A stretch of 64,000 nucleotides of DNA. Source: a bacterium (GTDB lineage Bacteria; SM23-81; DAOVCL01). A program made the position numbers and the translations under genes. This document shows, piece after piece, positions 54,430 through 63,971 of this stretch; position 1 is the stretch's first letter, and each line of letters starts with the position of its first letter. The stretch lies in assembly GCA_029932675.1 (NCBI GenBank), contig JAOZPP010000004.1:17367-81366 (forward strand), read 5' to 3'. The notes beneath the pieces were generated by a model. It was not told where the DNA came from. It ran no database searches and was given only the letters and a program-made list of their open reading frames with translations.

Positions 54430-54831
54430 TCAGGAACTCGTCTCCCTTAGGTAGTCCTCTAAGATCTTCCTGTGGTCAAAGGCCATCTTCGCAGGTAGGC
54501 CATCTTTGGGGAAGACAGCCACCCCTTTGGCGTCATCCGCGGCCTTTGGCTTCCCCTTTGCTTGGCCTATATAGACAGTAGTTATCGTATGGAGGCGGGG
54601 GTCGCGCCGGGGATCCGAGTAGGTGTGAAACTGGCGGATGAGCTTAACCTCCAACCCCGTCTCCTCCTTTGCCTCCCTAAGCGCTGCTTGCTCTAAACTC
54701 TCCCCATAGTTGACGAAACCACCGGGAAGGGCCCAACCAAACGGAGGGTTCTTCCTCTCCACCAAAACTATCCCCCTCCCCTCCAACTCTATGATCACAT
54801 CCACTGTAGGAACAGGATTCCTTCGGTTCAT
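54430..54831 (-). CDS. NUDIX hydrolase
   Basis: A 133-aa protein with a complete Nudix box: [21 protein letters not shown] then TGLEV (about 38-62; G-x5-E-x7-R-E-x2-E-E-x-G). Length and the [26 protein letters not shown] start suit ADP-ribose pyrophosphatase or 8-oxo-dGTPase-like members; substrate unknown. Its ATG overlaps the ssb stop (TAATG), so it is the second gene of a two-gene operon. Confidence 0.92.
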   Translation of the reverse strand: MNRRNPVPTVDVIIELEGRGIVLVERKNPPFGWALPGGFVNYGESLEQAALREAKEETGLEVKLIRQFHTYSDPRRDPRLHTITTVYIGQAKGKPKAADDAKGVAVFPKDGLPAKMAFDHRKILEDYLRETSS

Positions 54832-55238
54832 TAAAAGGGAAGATCCTCCTCTTCCACCTCTTCCATTTCAGGTGGCTCACCCTTTATCTCCTCCTCATAG
54901 GTCTCCCCCTTCCTTCCCAGAAGTTGCATCCTATAAGCGACAATTTCAGTTACATACCTCTTGTTTCCATCCTTGTCATCCCAAGAACGGGTTTGAATCC
55001 TCCCCTCTATGTAGACTGGACTCCCCTTCTTCAAGTATTCTCCACTGATCTCTGCTTGTCTACCCCAGACAACCACCCTATGCCACTCCGTTCTCTCTTG
55101 CAGATTCCCCTCCTTGTCCTTCCATCGGGAGGTGGTAGCCAAGGGGAAACTGGCCACAGGTTGCCCAGAAGGGGTATACCTTAGTTCTGGATCCCTCCCC
55201 AAATTGCCGATTAATATCGCCTTGTTTACACTGGCCAT
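54831..55238 (-). CDS. ssb: Single-stranded DNA-binding protein
   Basis: A 135-aa SSB: OB fold beginning [59 protein letters not shown], then a short linker and the acidic C-terminal tip EEEDLPF that recruits repair proteins. Tetrameric, coats ssDNA in replication and repair. First gene of the ssb-NUDIX operon, with a GGAGGAG site. Confidence 0.96.
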   Translation of the reverse strand: MASVNKAILIGNLGRDPELRYTPSGQPVASFPLATTSRWKDKEGNLQERTEWHRVVVWGRQAEISGEYLKKGSPVYIEGRIQTRSWDDKDGNKRYVTEIVAYRMQLLGRKGETYEEEIKGEPPEMEEVEEEDLPF

Positions 55239-55356
55239 AGCCCTCTCCTCCTTCCAGCTCTCTTCCCTTAACGCAATTCGCGCTCTCGGCCTTTCTCCAC
55301 CTCACTTTAAAAGACCTGAGCGGCTATCCACCGATTAATACCCCACCCGGAAGTTC

Positions 55357-55746
55357 CTACTTGATAACAAAATAAGCAGAAGCCAAGGTATCGCCTTCCT
55401 CGGAAAGGACATCCACCCTCCACCATCCAGTCCATTGGGGAATGATCCTCTTTGAGCTCCAGGTCCTCCAGTGGGAGGATCTCACCGGGAGGGTCACCTT
55501 GGCCATCTCCTTCTCCCCATGGTACCAGATATGGGTGACCGCAGTTGAGTCCTCCGCTCCCTCCACCAAGGTATGGCAATAGAGCTTGCCCACCTGAGCG
55601 GTAAAACTCTCCCCCTTGTCCACCGGCTCCCTCTCCTCAATCCCCTCACATATCGAGGCGGTGACCTTTAATCCCTTCTGGGGGGCGGCCAGAGCCGAGG
55701 CGGCCAAAACGCCCAGAAGGGTGAAACCACAGATTATCCCCCTCAT
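55357..55746 (-). CDS. Secreted DUF2914 protein
   Basis: A 129-aa protein with a signal peptide (IICGFTLLGVLAASALAA). The mature part has the DUF2914 pattern: VTHIWYHGEKEMAKVTLPV, SSHWRTWSSKRIIPQWTGWWRVDVLSEEGDTLASAYFVIK. Periplasmic or envelope protein of unknown role. Its ATG overlaps the HEAT-repeat gene stop by 4 bases (translational coupling). Confidence 0.85.
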   Translation of the reverse strand: MRGIICGFTLLGVLAASALAAPQKGLKVTASICEGIEEREPVDKGESFTAQVGKLYCHTLVEGAEDSTAVTHIWYHGEKEMAKVTLPVRSSHWRTWSSKRIIPQWTGWWRVDVLSEEGDTLASAYFVIK

Positions 55747-58016
55747 CTCTCCTCCTTGGTTGCCTGTTTGATCCCCGATAGGGCCTGCTGAGCGGCACTG
55801 CGCAGTTTCGCATCCCTTGTTTGGGAGATAAAATCCTCCAACTTTGCAGTGGCTCGCCTATCCCCAATCTTCCCAAGAGCCTTAAAGATGGCCGGAAGGG
55901 TCTCCTCTCCCCCCTCACCCAAAATCTTCTTCCAACGCGGTCTTCTCCTCTCCATTAGGTTGAGGAGAAAGTCCATGGCCTGAGGATCCCCTATATTCCC
56001 TAAAGCAGAAATTATCAAAAGCCTCTCCTCCTTCCCCCGCTCCGGATAGATATCAATGAGTGGACTGATCGCAGCTTTATCCCCTATGGCCCCCAAAGCA
56101 ACAATAGCAGCTCTCCTCACCTCACCCTGGGGGTCAGCAATCATCCGGACGAGGAAGGGGACTGCCCGGGAGCTACCTATCTTTTCCATGGCCTTAACCC
56201 CCTCCACCTTCACCCGGTAATCGGCATCCTCTAAGCAGTCTTTGAGAAGGGGAAGGGAGATCTCCTCACCTATCTCCCCTAAAAGGTAAATGCTGTTTCT
56301 CACTATCCACCAACTTTCATCCTCAAGGGTCCCCTCTGGCCCGCGAGCAAATCTCCCCTGAAGTAGCTTTGATAAAGGGCCCAAGGAGTTCTCCCCAATT
56401 TGAGTAAGGATACGCAATGCTATCTGCCTTACTCCTCTATCAGGGTGGGTGAAAACCTTTAACAGTTCCTCAGCTACATCCTTAGTGCCCAAATCGGTGA
56501 GGATGTTAGCTATCTCCTTTCTGCTCTCCCCCTCCACGATCTTCTCCACTAAGTGGGGGACGACCTCCGAAGTCCCTATACCTCGAAGCACCCGCGCCGC
56601 AATTAGCCTATGTTCTAAGGGAAGGCCGGTTTGGGGATCGGCAAGTTGACCTAAAAGATGAATAATAGTTGAGGCAGAGCCATATTTTCCCTTTTCTATC
56701 AGATCTAAGGCCAGCCTTTGCAATAGCGTTGAGAAGACCTTAAAAACCCCTTCATCCGGTTCTTTCCCTCCCCTTTCGGCTAAGGCTTCCAGGTTTTGAT
56801 CTAAAAGTTCAACTTGGTCGGCTTCTAAAAGGATAGTAAGCAGCCTACTGAAATTTTCCAGAAATTTTATCCTTTCCTCCGGGGAACCTTCCCCAAATGC
56901 TCCAGCAAACCTACTTAACATCTCCTCTACTCTCCCCTCCTCACCCACGGTAAGAAGGCCCCGGAGGACTCCGGAAACTTCCTCTGGGTCATCTATGAGG
57001 GACTTCATGTCTTCCATTATCTCCTTGGCCCTCTTCAGGATCGACTCCCGACTTCTCTGTTCCTTCCCCACCACCCAGGACCAATTCTCTTCAGAAATTC
57101 CCGCCTGGAGGAGCTTTTCCTTCAGAAGGGGGAACATCCTCTCCCTCTCCCCCTCCTGGATGAGCCTTCCCACCAGATTCCTCACCCTGTTTAGGGAGGC
57201 GCCATCTTGGGTAAGTCCCTTGCTAATCAAGTAAAGCCTCGCTTCATCGAGGACCTTTCTCACCAACTCCCCTGTCCTGTCCTCAGTCTCGGCCTCCCCC
57301 TCCCCCTCCTTTTGGAGCCAATCTTTGAGCTGGGAATTAAGGGTGAGGATGAGCTGAGCCATATACCTCTTCGCCCTGCGTGGATCAGGGTAAGCCTCTA
57401 AGAATGCGGAAGCTATACGAAGGAGGTAATCATCGATTAATTGCCTCTTAAGTGGGAGTGGTTTATCCTCCACAAGCTTCCCTATCCTTTCCCCGAGCAG
57501 AGAAGGGTGGGATTCAAAAAGGCTAAGAAGTTCCCCTATCTCCCCCCCCAACGGCTCAGAGGACTCTCCTCTTCCCCCTCTGCCCACCTCATTAATCCTT
57601 ATATGCTCTATCCCCTTCTCCTCTAAGTAGGAAGTAATCCCACCCTTAGTGTGGAGCAGATCCGGCTTCAGGCTCAGGGCCTCAAGGAGCCCCCGCAACT
57701 CCTCCCTCCTCAGACCCGACAGAAAGGTTATCCCCTCTATCTTCCTGTCCTCCATATCCTGGAGGAGCTTGTCATAGGCAGGAACCCCCCTTTCCAAAGG
57801 AAAATCTCCAATCAATACCCTTTCTCCCCTTATGGTCAGGGCCAGTTCCCCCCTTTGGGCTAAGAGCTTGGCGAGAACCTCCCAAGGGCCATCAATCGCC
57901 TTATCCACCGTGGGATGCCCTGGGGGATATATCTCTAACCTCTTTATCGCCCCACCCAACAGCCTCGCCAGGTCCCTTGCCTGTTGAGGAAAGTTATTAG
58001 CTCCAGATTGATACAT
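55743..58016 (-). CDS. HEAT-repeat scaffold protein
   Basis: A 757-aa, probably cytoplasmic protein. The N-terminal domain (AIKRLEIYPPGHPTVDKAI, LTIRGERVLIGDFPLERG, LSGLRREELRGLLEAL, about 10-130) resembles the leading domain of HEAT and HD-GYP proteins that senses or scaffolds. The C-terminal half (about 500-757) is a row of HEAT/PBS-lyase repeats (VPHLVEKIVEGE, AVPFLVRMIADPQGEVRRAAIVALGAIGDKAAI). No enzyme motif. The frame is open up to 58163, but ATG 58016 starts the recognised domain; the upstream part would run across the promoter at 58086 on the other strand. Confidence 0.8.
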   Translation of the reverse strand: MYQSGANNFPQQARDLARLLGGAIKRLEIYPPGHPTVDKAIDGPWEVLAKLLAQRGELALTIRGERVLIGDFPLERGVPAYDKLLQDMEDRKIEGITFLSGLRREELRGLLEALSLKPDLLHTKGGITSYLEEKGIEHIRINEVGRGGRGESSEPLGGEIGELLSLFESHPSLLGERIGKLVEDKPLPLKRQLIDDYLLRIASAFLEAYPDPRRAKRYMAQLILTLNSQLKDWLQKEGEGEAETEDRTGELVRKVLDEARLYLISKGLTQDGASLNRVRNLVGRLIQEGERERMFPLLKEKLLQAGISEENWSWVVGKEQRSRESILKRAKEIMEDMKSLIDDPEEVSGVLRGLLTVGEEGRVEEMLSRFAGAFGEGSPEERIKFLENFSRLLTILLEADQVELLDQNLEALAERGGKEPDEGVFKVFSTLLQRLALDLIEKGKYGSASTIIHLLGQLADPQTGLPLEHRLIAARVLRGIGTSEVVPHLVEKIVEGESRKEIANILTDLGTKDVAEELLKVFTHPDRGVRQIALRILTQIGENSLGPLSKLLQGRFARGPEGTLEDESWWIVRNSIYLLGEIGEEISLPLLKDCLEDADYRVKVEGVKAMEKIGSSRAVPFLVRMIADPQGEVRRAAIVALGAIGDKAAISPLIDIYPERGKEERLLIISALGNIGDPQAMDFLLNLMERRRPRWKKILGEGGEETLPAIFKALGKIGDRRATAKLEDFISQTRDAKLRSAAQQALSGIKQATKEER

Positions 58017-58085
58017 CGCTTTGCCCCTAAGAATAAACCTCCCCCACCCCAAAGTCAACCAAAAAATTGAAGACCTCAATTCCCC

Positions 58086-58114
58086 TTGCCATACCACACT
58101 TTTTTTGTTATAAT
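58086..58114 (+). promoter_or_regulatory. Promoter of the NAD synthesis operon
   Basis: TTGCCA (58086-58091), 17-base spacer, perfect TATAAT (58109-58114). The ribosome site CCGGAGGA precedes ATG 58137. Confidence 0.8.
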
Positions 58115-58136
58115 TACCTTTCAACCGGAGGATAAT

Positions 58137-58997
58137 ATGAAGATAAAAGTGGGATTGGCCCAATTGAAACCATCCTTGGGGGATCTAAAGAAGAACCTGG
58201 AACTTCATCTCTCCTTGATTGAGAAGGCAAAAGCAGAACAGATCGATCTAATCGCCTTCCCGGAGCTCTCCCTCACCGGTTGTTTCCTGAAGGATATGGT
58301 CCCCGTAGTCTCCATCGACCTCCGGGCTCAGATTATGGAGAAGATGAAAGAAGAAAGCAAGGGGATTTCCATCATCTTCGGGTTTGTGGAGGAATCATCG
58401 GATCACGAATTCTATAACTCCGCAGTCTATATCGAGGATGGCCGGATAAAGAAGGTGCACCGCAAGGTCTATCTCCCCACCTATGGTATGTTTGACGAGC
58501 AGAGATACTTCGGCAGCGGAGAGACAGTGAGAGCATTTGATACAAAATTCGGCAGGATGGGCCTACTCATTTGCGAGGATGCCTGGCATCCCTCCACTTC
58601 CTACATATTGGCCAACGATGGAGCAAAGCTCATCTTCTTCCTCTCCAACAGTCCCTCCAGGGGGATAAAAGAGGGGGAGGGGTTGGGCTCAGCCCAGATC
58701 TGGGAGAGGGTAAATAGGATAACTGCCTTTTTCTACTCCCTCTATATAGTGAACGTTAACCGGGTTGGCTATGAGGATGGGGTAAATTTTTGGGGAGGAT
58801 CAGAGATCGTTGGACCAGATGGATTGGTGGTGACAAAGGGGGAATACCTGCAGGAGGAGTTCCTTTGTGGAACCATAGATTTAGGTAAGGTGAGGAGGGC
58901 ACGGATGTATACCCCTCTTCTGCGGGATGAGAAACTTCACCTTACCTTAAGGGAATTGGAGAGGATATATGAGCAAAGAACTTCTAATAAACCCTGA
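58137..58997 (+). CDS. Nitrilase-family amidohydrolase, probable NAD synthetase glutaminase subunit
   Basis: A 286-aa C-N hydrolase with the catalytic triad Glu ([10 protein letters not shown], about 45), Lys ([11 protein letters not shown], about 114) and Cys ([10 protein letters not shown], about 147). It begins [22 protein letters not shown], as in the amidase domain of glutamine-dependent NAD+ synthetases. It overlaps nadE by 29 bases, so it very likely supplies ammonia to NadE as a separate subunit instead of a fused domain. ATG 58137 is chosen over an earlier in-frame codon for its ribosome site. Confidence 0.85.
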   Translation: MKIKVGLAQLKPSLGDLKKNLELHLSLIEKAKAEQIDLIAFPELSLTGCFLKDMVPVVSIDLRAQIMEKMKEESKGISIIFGFVEESSDHEFYNSAVYIEDGRIKKVHRKVYLPTYGMFDEQRYFGSGETVRAFDTKFGRMGLLICEDAWHPSTSYILANDGAKLIFFLSNSPSRGIKEGEGLGSAQIWERVNRITAFFYSLYIVNVNRVGYEDGVNFWGGSEIVGPDGLVVTKGEYLQEEFLCGTIDLGKVRRARMYTPLLRDEKLHLTLRELERIYEQRTSNKP

Positions 58998-59793
58998 GTT
59001 AACGGCCAAGCTTTTGGAGGACTTCATCGCCGATGAGGTGAGGAAGGTGGGGTTTCAGAAGGTAGTAATTGGCCTTTCCGGAGGAATCGACTCTACCACT
59101 ACAGCCTATTTAGCAAGAAATTCCTTAGGTCCCGAAGGGGTATATGGAATAATAATGCCTTATAAAGGCAGCAATCCCCAATCTGAGAAGGATGGTCTCT
59201 CAGTGGCCAAGAAGTTGGGGATCAGTTGGCGCCGGGTGGATATCACCCCCATGGTCGAACCGCTCTTCCAGGCGTTCCCCCAGATGGATAAGCTAAGGAA
59301 GGGAAATGTAATGGCCAGGGAAAGGATGATCATCCTCTACGACCAATCAAGGGAGATTGAAGCCTTGGTCTTGGGAACATCCAACAAGACCGAGTATCTC
59401 CTCGGCTATACCACCTTATGGGGTGATATGGCCTGTGCTTTGGCCCCCTTAGGCGACCTCTACAAGACCCAGGTTTATCAACTGGCAGAGTTCCTCGGCG
59501 TTCCAGAAGGGATCCGCAGAAAGAAACCTTCCGCTGATCTCTGGGCAGGTCAAACCGATGAAGAGGAATTAGGTTTTACCTATGATGAGGTAGATACCCT
59601 CCTCTACTATATGGTGGATAAAAGGTTTACCTTCTCCGAACTGGAGGAACTGGGATACAAGAGGGAGTTCGTAAAGAATGTCTTCAAGAGGATTCAAACC
59701 TCCCAATATAAGAGGAGGCTTCCCTTAATTGCCAAGCTTTCCGAGAGGACAATCGATCGGGACTTCAGATACCCCAGAGATTGGGGCCGGTAG
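58969..59793 (+). CDS. nadE: NAD+ synthetase
   Basis: Final step of NAD+ synthesis: amidation of nicotinate adenine dinucleotide with ATP. A 274-aa adenine nucleotide alpha hydrolase: [10 protein letters not shown] (P-loop, about 37-46), [23 protein letters not shown] and [16 protein letters not shown] (about 183-198). Size fits the ammonia-dependent form without a fused amidase. The overlapping nitrilase gene probably provides the ammonia. rsmI begins 65 bases inside its 3' end. Confidence 0.95.
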   Translation: MSKELLINPELTAKLLEDFIADEVRKVGFQKVVIGLSGGIDSTTTAYLARNSLGPEGVYGIIMPYKGSNPQSEKDGLSVAKKLGISWRRVDITPMVEPLFQAFPQMDKLRKGNVMARERMIILYDQSREIEALVLGTSNKTEYLLGYTTLWGDMACALAPLGDLYKTQVYQLAEFLGVPEGIRRKKPSADLWAGQTDEEELGFTYDEVDTLLYYMVDKRFTFSELEELGYKREFVKNVFKRIQTSQYKRRLPLIAKLSERTIDRDFRYPRDWGR

Positions 59794-60469
59794 GCTCTAC
59801 CTGGTGGCCACCCCCATAGGAAACTTGGAGGACATAACCCTACGTGCCCTCCGCATCCTAAAAGAGGCCCACCTTATTGCCTGTGAGGACACCAGGAGGA
59901 CAAGAAAGCTTCTCCTCCATTATGGGATCCGAAAGGGCCTAATCAGTTACTATGACTACAACAAGGAGAGAAGAGCTCCTTGGCTGATTAGGAAGCTATT
60001 GGAGAACAAATCGATAGCCCTGGTCTCTGATGCGGGGACCCCGGGTATATCGGACCCAGCCTTCTATTTGGTGAGGTTAGCCATCGACCAGGGGATAGAG
60101 GTTATCCCCATTCCTGGGCCGAATGCAGCCCTCTCTGCCCTTATCTCCTCTGGCCTTCCCACTGATCGGTTTGCCTTCGAGGGGTTCCTCCCCTCCAGAC
60201 CAGGTCCCCGGAGGAGGAGGTTAAAGGAATTGGCCGAGGAGCAAAGGACCATGATCTTTTATGAATCCCCCCATAGGCTCTTGGCTACCTTAAAGGATAT
60301 GGTCGATATCTGGGGGGAGAGGAGAGCAGCCTTGGCCAAGGAGTTGACCAAAAAGTTCGAAGGGATAATAAGGGGAACCTTCAGCGAGTTAAGCAAGCAG
60401 ATCTCCCCGGGGAAGGTGAAGGGGGAATGGGTAATATTGGTTGAGGGGAAGGGAAACAGAAGGAGTTAG
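59729..60469 (+). CDS. rsmI: 16S rRNA 2'-O-methyltransferase RsmI
   Basis: Methylates C1402 of 16S rRNA. A 246-aa SAM-dependent enzyme of the tetrapyrrole-methylase fold: [80 protein letters not shown] and FYESPHRL. The start is uncertain: TTG 59729 is the only standard start codon before the conserved LYLVATP region, giving a 65-base overlap with nadE. A non-standard start just before GAGRLYL cannot be excluded. Confidence 0.92.
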   Translation: MPSFPRGQSIGTSDTPEIGAGRLYLVATPIGNLEDITLRALRILKEAHLIACEDTRRTRKLLLHYGIRKGLISYYDYNKERRAPWLIRKLLENKSIALVSDAGTPGISDPAFYLVRLAIDQGIEVIPIPGPNAALSALISSGLPTDRFAFEGFLPSRPGPRRRRLKELAEEQRTMIFYESPHRLLATLKDMVDIWGERRAALAKELTKKFEGIIRGTFSELSKQISPGKVKGEWVILVEGKGNRRS

Positions 60470-60631
60470 GACCTCAGCTCATCGGAGGTTCCTTTCCCGC
60501 AGGCAAAGCTTTCTATTTTATATCTCCTTTTGGTTGCTGTTTCGCTGGCTGTGTAGAAGTTGCCCCTGTGAGTCGACCCCATCAGGGCTAACCGAATTAT
60601 CAATCCTCCTTCAATTGGAGGCAAGGAGACG

Positions 60632-61645
60632 ATGAAGAGCCGATTTAGGATCTCCCTCTGGTTACTTATCTCCTTGGTGGGGGTTAGCCTATTAGCCCCA
60701 TCCTGTGGCCGGAGGGAAAGGAGGGTGCTCGATAACGAGCCCCCTCCCTTGGTGAAACCGCAGGGAGGCGAGGAGACCCTGGAGATCGCCACCTGGAACA
60801 TCGAGACATTTCCCCTTGCTGGAGAGACTACGGTTGACGAGGTTCAACGGATCATCGAAGGGCTCGATATTGACCTCTTCGCCGTCCAGGAGATCAGTGA
60901 TACCGTTGCCTTTCGAGAGCTCCTCGACGGACTTCCGGAGTACAATGGGCTCTACTCCAAGGACAGTTACGGGGACTGGTATCAAAAGACTGGGGTCATC
61001 TATAAAGAAGGCTTGATCTCTATCGAGAATGTTGGCCAAATTTTCACCAATGATAGAGATACCTTTCCTCGTCCTCCTTTGGAGATGTCAGTTGTCGCCC
61101 AAAAGGGTGGAGAGAGATTCGATTTTCGCCTTTTAGTCCTTCATTTAAAGGCAGGGCCAGACTCAACTGACCTTAAACGGCGTCGAGAGGCGGCCAAGAA
61201 GCTAAAAGCCTACCTTGATTCCCAGATAGCTTCCTCTGAGGAGAAGGATTTTGTAGTGGCCGGAGATTGGAACGATCAGATCAACGACCCCCCCGGTGAA
61301 AATGCCTTCACCGTCTTCATTGAAGACTCCCTTGACTATCGTTTTCTCACCTTTCCCCTCGCCGGTGACCCTCACTTCGCTTCTTACCCCCGTTACTCCA
61401 GCCTCATTGATCACATTCTCATCTCCAAAGACGCTATCGATGAATACAGGGGGGGAACCACCACCACCCTTAGGCTTGATGATGAGGTGGTCGATTACTT
61501 CCAGAATGTATCAGACCACCGACCGGTGATGGCCAAATTCCCGGTGTTCATAGCTTCTCCAGAGGAATCCCTCAATCGCAAGGACCTAACTTCCCTTACC
61601 AAAACTGCAAATAGTCAAAGCTTAACCCCTCTCCCCAAAAAATAG
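60632..61645 (+). CDS. Lipoprotein of the endonuclease/exonuclease/phosphatase fold
   Basis: A 337-aa protein with a lipoprotein signal (LWLLISLVGVSLLAPSCG; Cys about 26) and an EEP hydrolase domain: IATWNIETF (about 50), DLFAVQEISD (Glu about 83), LHLKAG, FVVAGDWNDQIND (Asp/Asn about 216), and the final VSDHRPVMAKF (His about 296). All key residues are present. It could cleave nucleic acid or a phosphoester at the cell surface or periplasm; substrate unknown. Ribosome site GAGGCAAGGAG before the ATG. It lies 162 bases after rsmI, a gap in which I see no other gene. Confidence 0.88.
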   Translation: MKSRFRISLWLLISLVGVSLLAPSCGRRERRVLDNEPPPLVKPQGGEETLEIATWNIETFPLAGETTVDEVQRIIEGLDIDLFAVQEISDTVAFRELLDGLPEYNGLYSKDSYGDWYQKTGVIYKEGLISIENVGQIFTNDRDTFPRPPLEMSVVAQKGGERFDFRLLVLHLKAGPDSTDLKRRREAAKKLKAYLDSQIASSEEKDFVVAGDWNDQINDPPGENAFTVFIEDSLDYRFLTFPLAGDPHFASYPRYSSLIDHILISKDAIDEYRGGTTTTLRLDDEVVDYFQNVSDHRPVMAKFPVFIASPEESLNRKDLTSLTKTANSQSLTPLPKK

Positions 61646-61757
61646 TGGAGAGATTTTTCTATAAAGAAGCTCGTCACCCTTTTTTAAGAGAGTCTCCTTT
61701 TTAGTCCCGTCGAGTAGACATCTTTTCAACCTCCTTTGGTTGTTAACGCCCCTCACA

Positions 61758-61790
61758 GAACCGGACTTGAGGTTTTCCCTCATCCGGCTC
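61758..61790 (-). ncRNA. Group II intron domain V
   Basis: 33 bases forming the catalytic hairpin: GAGCCGGATGAGG pairs with CCTCAAGTCCGGTTC, closed by a GAAA-type tetraloop. The AGC triad is intact. It begins one base after the reverse transcriptase stop codon. Confidence 0.88.
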
Positions 61791-61791
61791 T

Positions 61792-63111
61792 TCAGGAATA
61801 CATCCCCTTTACAAGGATAGGATACGGTCTGTATATCCTCGGTAAAGGCAGCGGATTATATTGAAGAAACCGACTAAATTGCCTCCAGTTGTAACTCCTC
61901 TTCTGACTCCGTCTGTTTATCCACTTATAGGCAAGCCGCACTACCTGGTTGTAGTATCTCTTCAGCTTGGGCATGTTGCCACTTATCCCGTAGTAACGAT
62001 AATGCCCCACAAGCTTCAGCCTCAGTATCGGCCACCACTCCTCTAACTTCACAGCATTCCGCACCGCCTTCAGCCACCTGTTCATCTCCTTGAGCTTCTG
62101 AGTAAGCTTCTTCCTCGCTGTCCTTCGCCCCAACTTAAATTTGCCCCTTCTGGTCTTGTCGCAGTAGTGGGTAAAGCCCAGAAAGTCAAATGTTGCCACT
62201 TTCTTGCCCTGCCTCTGTGCCCTCTGCCAAGCATAGCGGCCAAACTCAATAACCCTGCTCTTCTCTTCTGCAATCCTCAGCCCAAACTCGCTTAACCTCT
62301 GCCTCAATGCCTCCCCAAACTCCTTGGCTTCATCCTCATACTGAAAACAGACAACGAAGTCATCCGCATACCGCACCAGCCCAGCATATCCCCTTAGCCG
62401 CTTCCTCACTACCTTCTCAAACCAGAGGTCTAAGATGTAATGAAGGTAGATGTTGGCCAACAGCGGACTGAGCACCCCTCCCTGCGGCGTGCCCCTGTCC
62501 CTCTCCACATACTTCCCCTCCCCCATCACTCCCGACCTCAAGAAGCGGGCAATCAACCTTAACAGGCTCGGGTCTGCTATCCTCTGTCTGAGACATTCCA
62601 TCAGCCACCTGTGGTCTACGGTGTCAAAGAACTTCTTAATGTCCTTATCCACCACATAGTTGATGGGCTTAGTCATTATGACCTTGTCCACCTCATCCAG
62701 GGCATCGTGACAACTCCTATTAGGGCGAAACCCATAGGATACATCTAAGAAGTCACACTCAAATATCGCCTCAAGAATCTTCTTTATCCCCATCTGAACT
62801 ATCTTATCCTCAACCGTAGGTATCCCTAACGGCCTTCTTTTCCCATTTGGCTTCGGTATGTAAACCCGCCTCACGGGTCCGGGACGGTAACGCTTGGCCT
62901 TCAGCCTTACCACTAAATCCTTGAAGTTCTCCTCCATGTGCTCTTCATACTCCTTCACCGTTACCCTATCAATACCCGGAGCTTTGTCTCGCTTCAGCTC
63001 CTTAAAGCATTCCAGAAGAAAATCCTCCGTGAGCAGATGAGCTAATGATGTAAACTTATCCCCCGGATTCCCCCTGGCTCGTTGAGTTAGGGACGACAGT
63101 TTTGTTGACAT
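61792..63111 (-). CDS. ltrA: Group II intron reverse transcriptase/maturase
   Basis: A 439-aa RT-maturase. RT motifs: LKRDKAPGIDRVTV, PKPNGKRRPLGIPTVEDKIVQ, SYGFRPNRSCHDAL, RGTPQGGVLSPLLANIYLH and the catalytic RYADDFVV (about 235). Maturase (X) domain: GHYRYYGISGN to NWRQFSRFLQYNPLPLPRIY. No C-terminal HNH endonuclease domain, so target-primed reverse transcription would need another primer. Start ATG 63111 (STKLSSLTQRARGNPGDKF) follows the usual start of such proteins; the open frame continues upstream to 63501 only because intron domains I-III happen to be open. Confidence 0.93.
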   Translation of the reverse strand: MSTKLSSLTQRARGNPGDKFTSLAHLLTEDFLLECFKELKRDKAPGIDRVTVKEYEEHMEENFKDLVVRLKAKRYRPGPVRRVYIPKPNGKRRPLGIPTVEDKIVQMGIKKILEAIFECDFLDVSYGFRPNRSCHDALDEVDKVIMTKPINYVVDKDIKKFFDTVDHRWLMECLRQRIADPSLLRLIARFLRSGVMGEGKYVERDRGTPQGGVLSPLLANIYLHYILDLWFEKVVRKRLRGYAGLVRYADDFVVCFQYEDEAKEFGEALRQRLSEFGLRIAEEKSRVIEFGRYAWQRAQRQGKKVATFDFLGFTHYCDKTRRGKFKLGRRTARKKLTQKLKEMNRWLKAVRNAVKLEEWWPILRLKLVGHYRYYGISGNMPKLKRYYNQVVRLAYKWINRRSQKRSYNWRQFSRFLQYNPLPLPRIYRPYPILVKGMYS

Positions 63112-63770
63112 CCTGGGCCCACCTCTGAGTGTGGAAGATGTTTCCCTGCCGTCCCATCGCATCCCTGCCAATCTCTTCCCTCCACCTCCATTACGAGGTT
63201 TCTTCGGTACTATGGATTGGTCCGACTCCCATAGCGTCATCTGAACTGCCTTGCCGTCTATAGGCTTGGTAGCCCATACCCCATACCGGGGAACGCTATG
63301 GGCCTCCCGAGTTCCCAGCCTATCCATTTGATACCGTGCCACGGCCTCAGACCCCGTCGGGCTCTTGTGTCCTCGCTTAACGGATACAAGAGTTCTGCCT
63401 TCCGCTAAATGAACAGCGTCGGCTTCCGAGACGACAGGCATTTCGGGGCTCAATACCTTCACTTGCGTTGCAGCCCAGTATCTTGTTCCCTCTGGCTTCA
63501 TAGCGTTCGTTGTCTCCCGCTACACAGAGTTCCCTACTGAGGTGGTTGCTAACCTTTCCTCAGACCAGACTTTCACTGGCCGGACAGCCTGAGCTTTGCT
63601 CGGCGCACTCATTTTAACCTCCTTGGTTATATGCCATCCCGCATTATCTAAGGGATTTGTCCCATTCTTCTATGGGCGCTTCGGGGAGAGGCGCAAGATA
63701 TCAGTATGCGGGACGCCAGGCTGCCCAGTCTTGACAAGTACCCCTCTGGGGTGAAAGCGAAAAGAGGAGC

Positions 63771-63971
63771 TCACCTGGCTAAGTATTTGCTCTTGTATTC
63801 AGCGAAGCTCATCTTGTTCTTCAACATGTGGTAAACCCCTTTGGCAATCTTCCTCCCCCTCCTCCGGGCGATGCCGGAGAAGTACCTACCCAGATCAGGC
63901 TCTGTCCGCCAGGCATTATTGGCAATCTCGATGAAAGTCCACTTCAACGCTTGGTGTGAATTACCAGCTAA
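63771..63971 (-). pseudogene. IS110-like transposase, C-terminal remnant
   Basis: Minus-strand frame of 66 codons with a stop just upstream and no start. It reads LKWTFIEIANNAWRTEPDLG then YFSGIARRRGRKIAKGVYHMLKN, which resembles the C-terminal part of IS110-family transposases (LRWA-VEAA..A, G-KKA..AVARKLL..IYHMLK), with the segment before YHMLK shortened. The window ends near here, so the rest of the element is out of view or lost. Assignment is by pattern only. Confidence 0.5.

Larger units (their letters stand above)
61709..63608 (-). mobile_element. Complete group II intron
   Basis: Minus strand. The 5' end reads GTGCGCC (63608 downward), the standard GUGYG type start, followed by domain I-like pairing. 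The encoded reverse transcriptase lies in domain IV. Domain V is 61758-61790 (starts GAGCC, ends GGTTC, with the AGC triad and a GAAA-type tip) and is followed by domain VI ending CTACTCGAC at 61709. Length about 1.9 kb. The 5' flank reads AAGGAGGTTAAAATGA, a ribosome site and start-like ATG. The 3' flank (61708 down) begins GGGACTAAAAAGG. Insertion sits between a convergent hydrolase gene and an IS110-like remnant. A complete, probably recently active element. Confidence 0.88.

Noticed and set aside
58017-58163. Upstream extension of the HEAT-repeat protein by 49 residues
   Set aside because: It would cross the opposite-strand promoter and start of the NAD operon, and the known domain begins at ATG 58016.
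63112-63501. N-terminal 130 residues of the intron open frame
   Set aside because: They lie over intron RNA domains I-III and show no protein domain; ATG 63111 matches the usual RT start.
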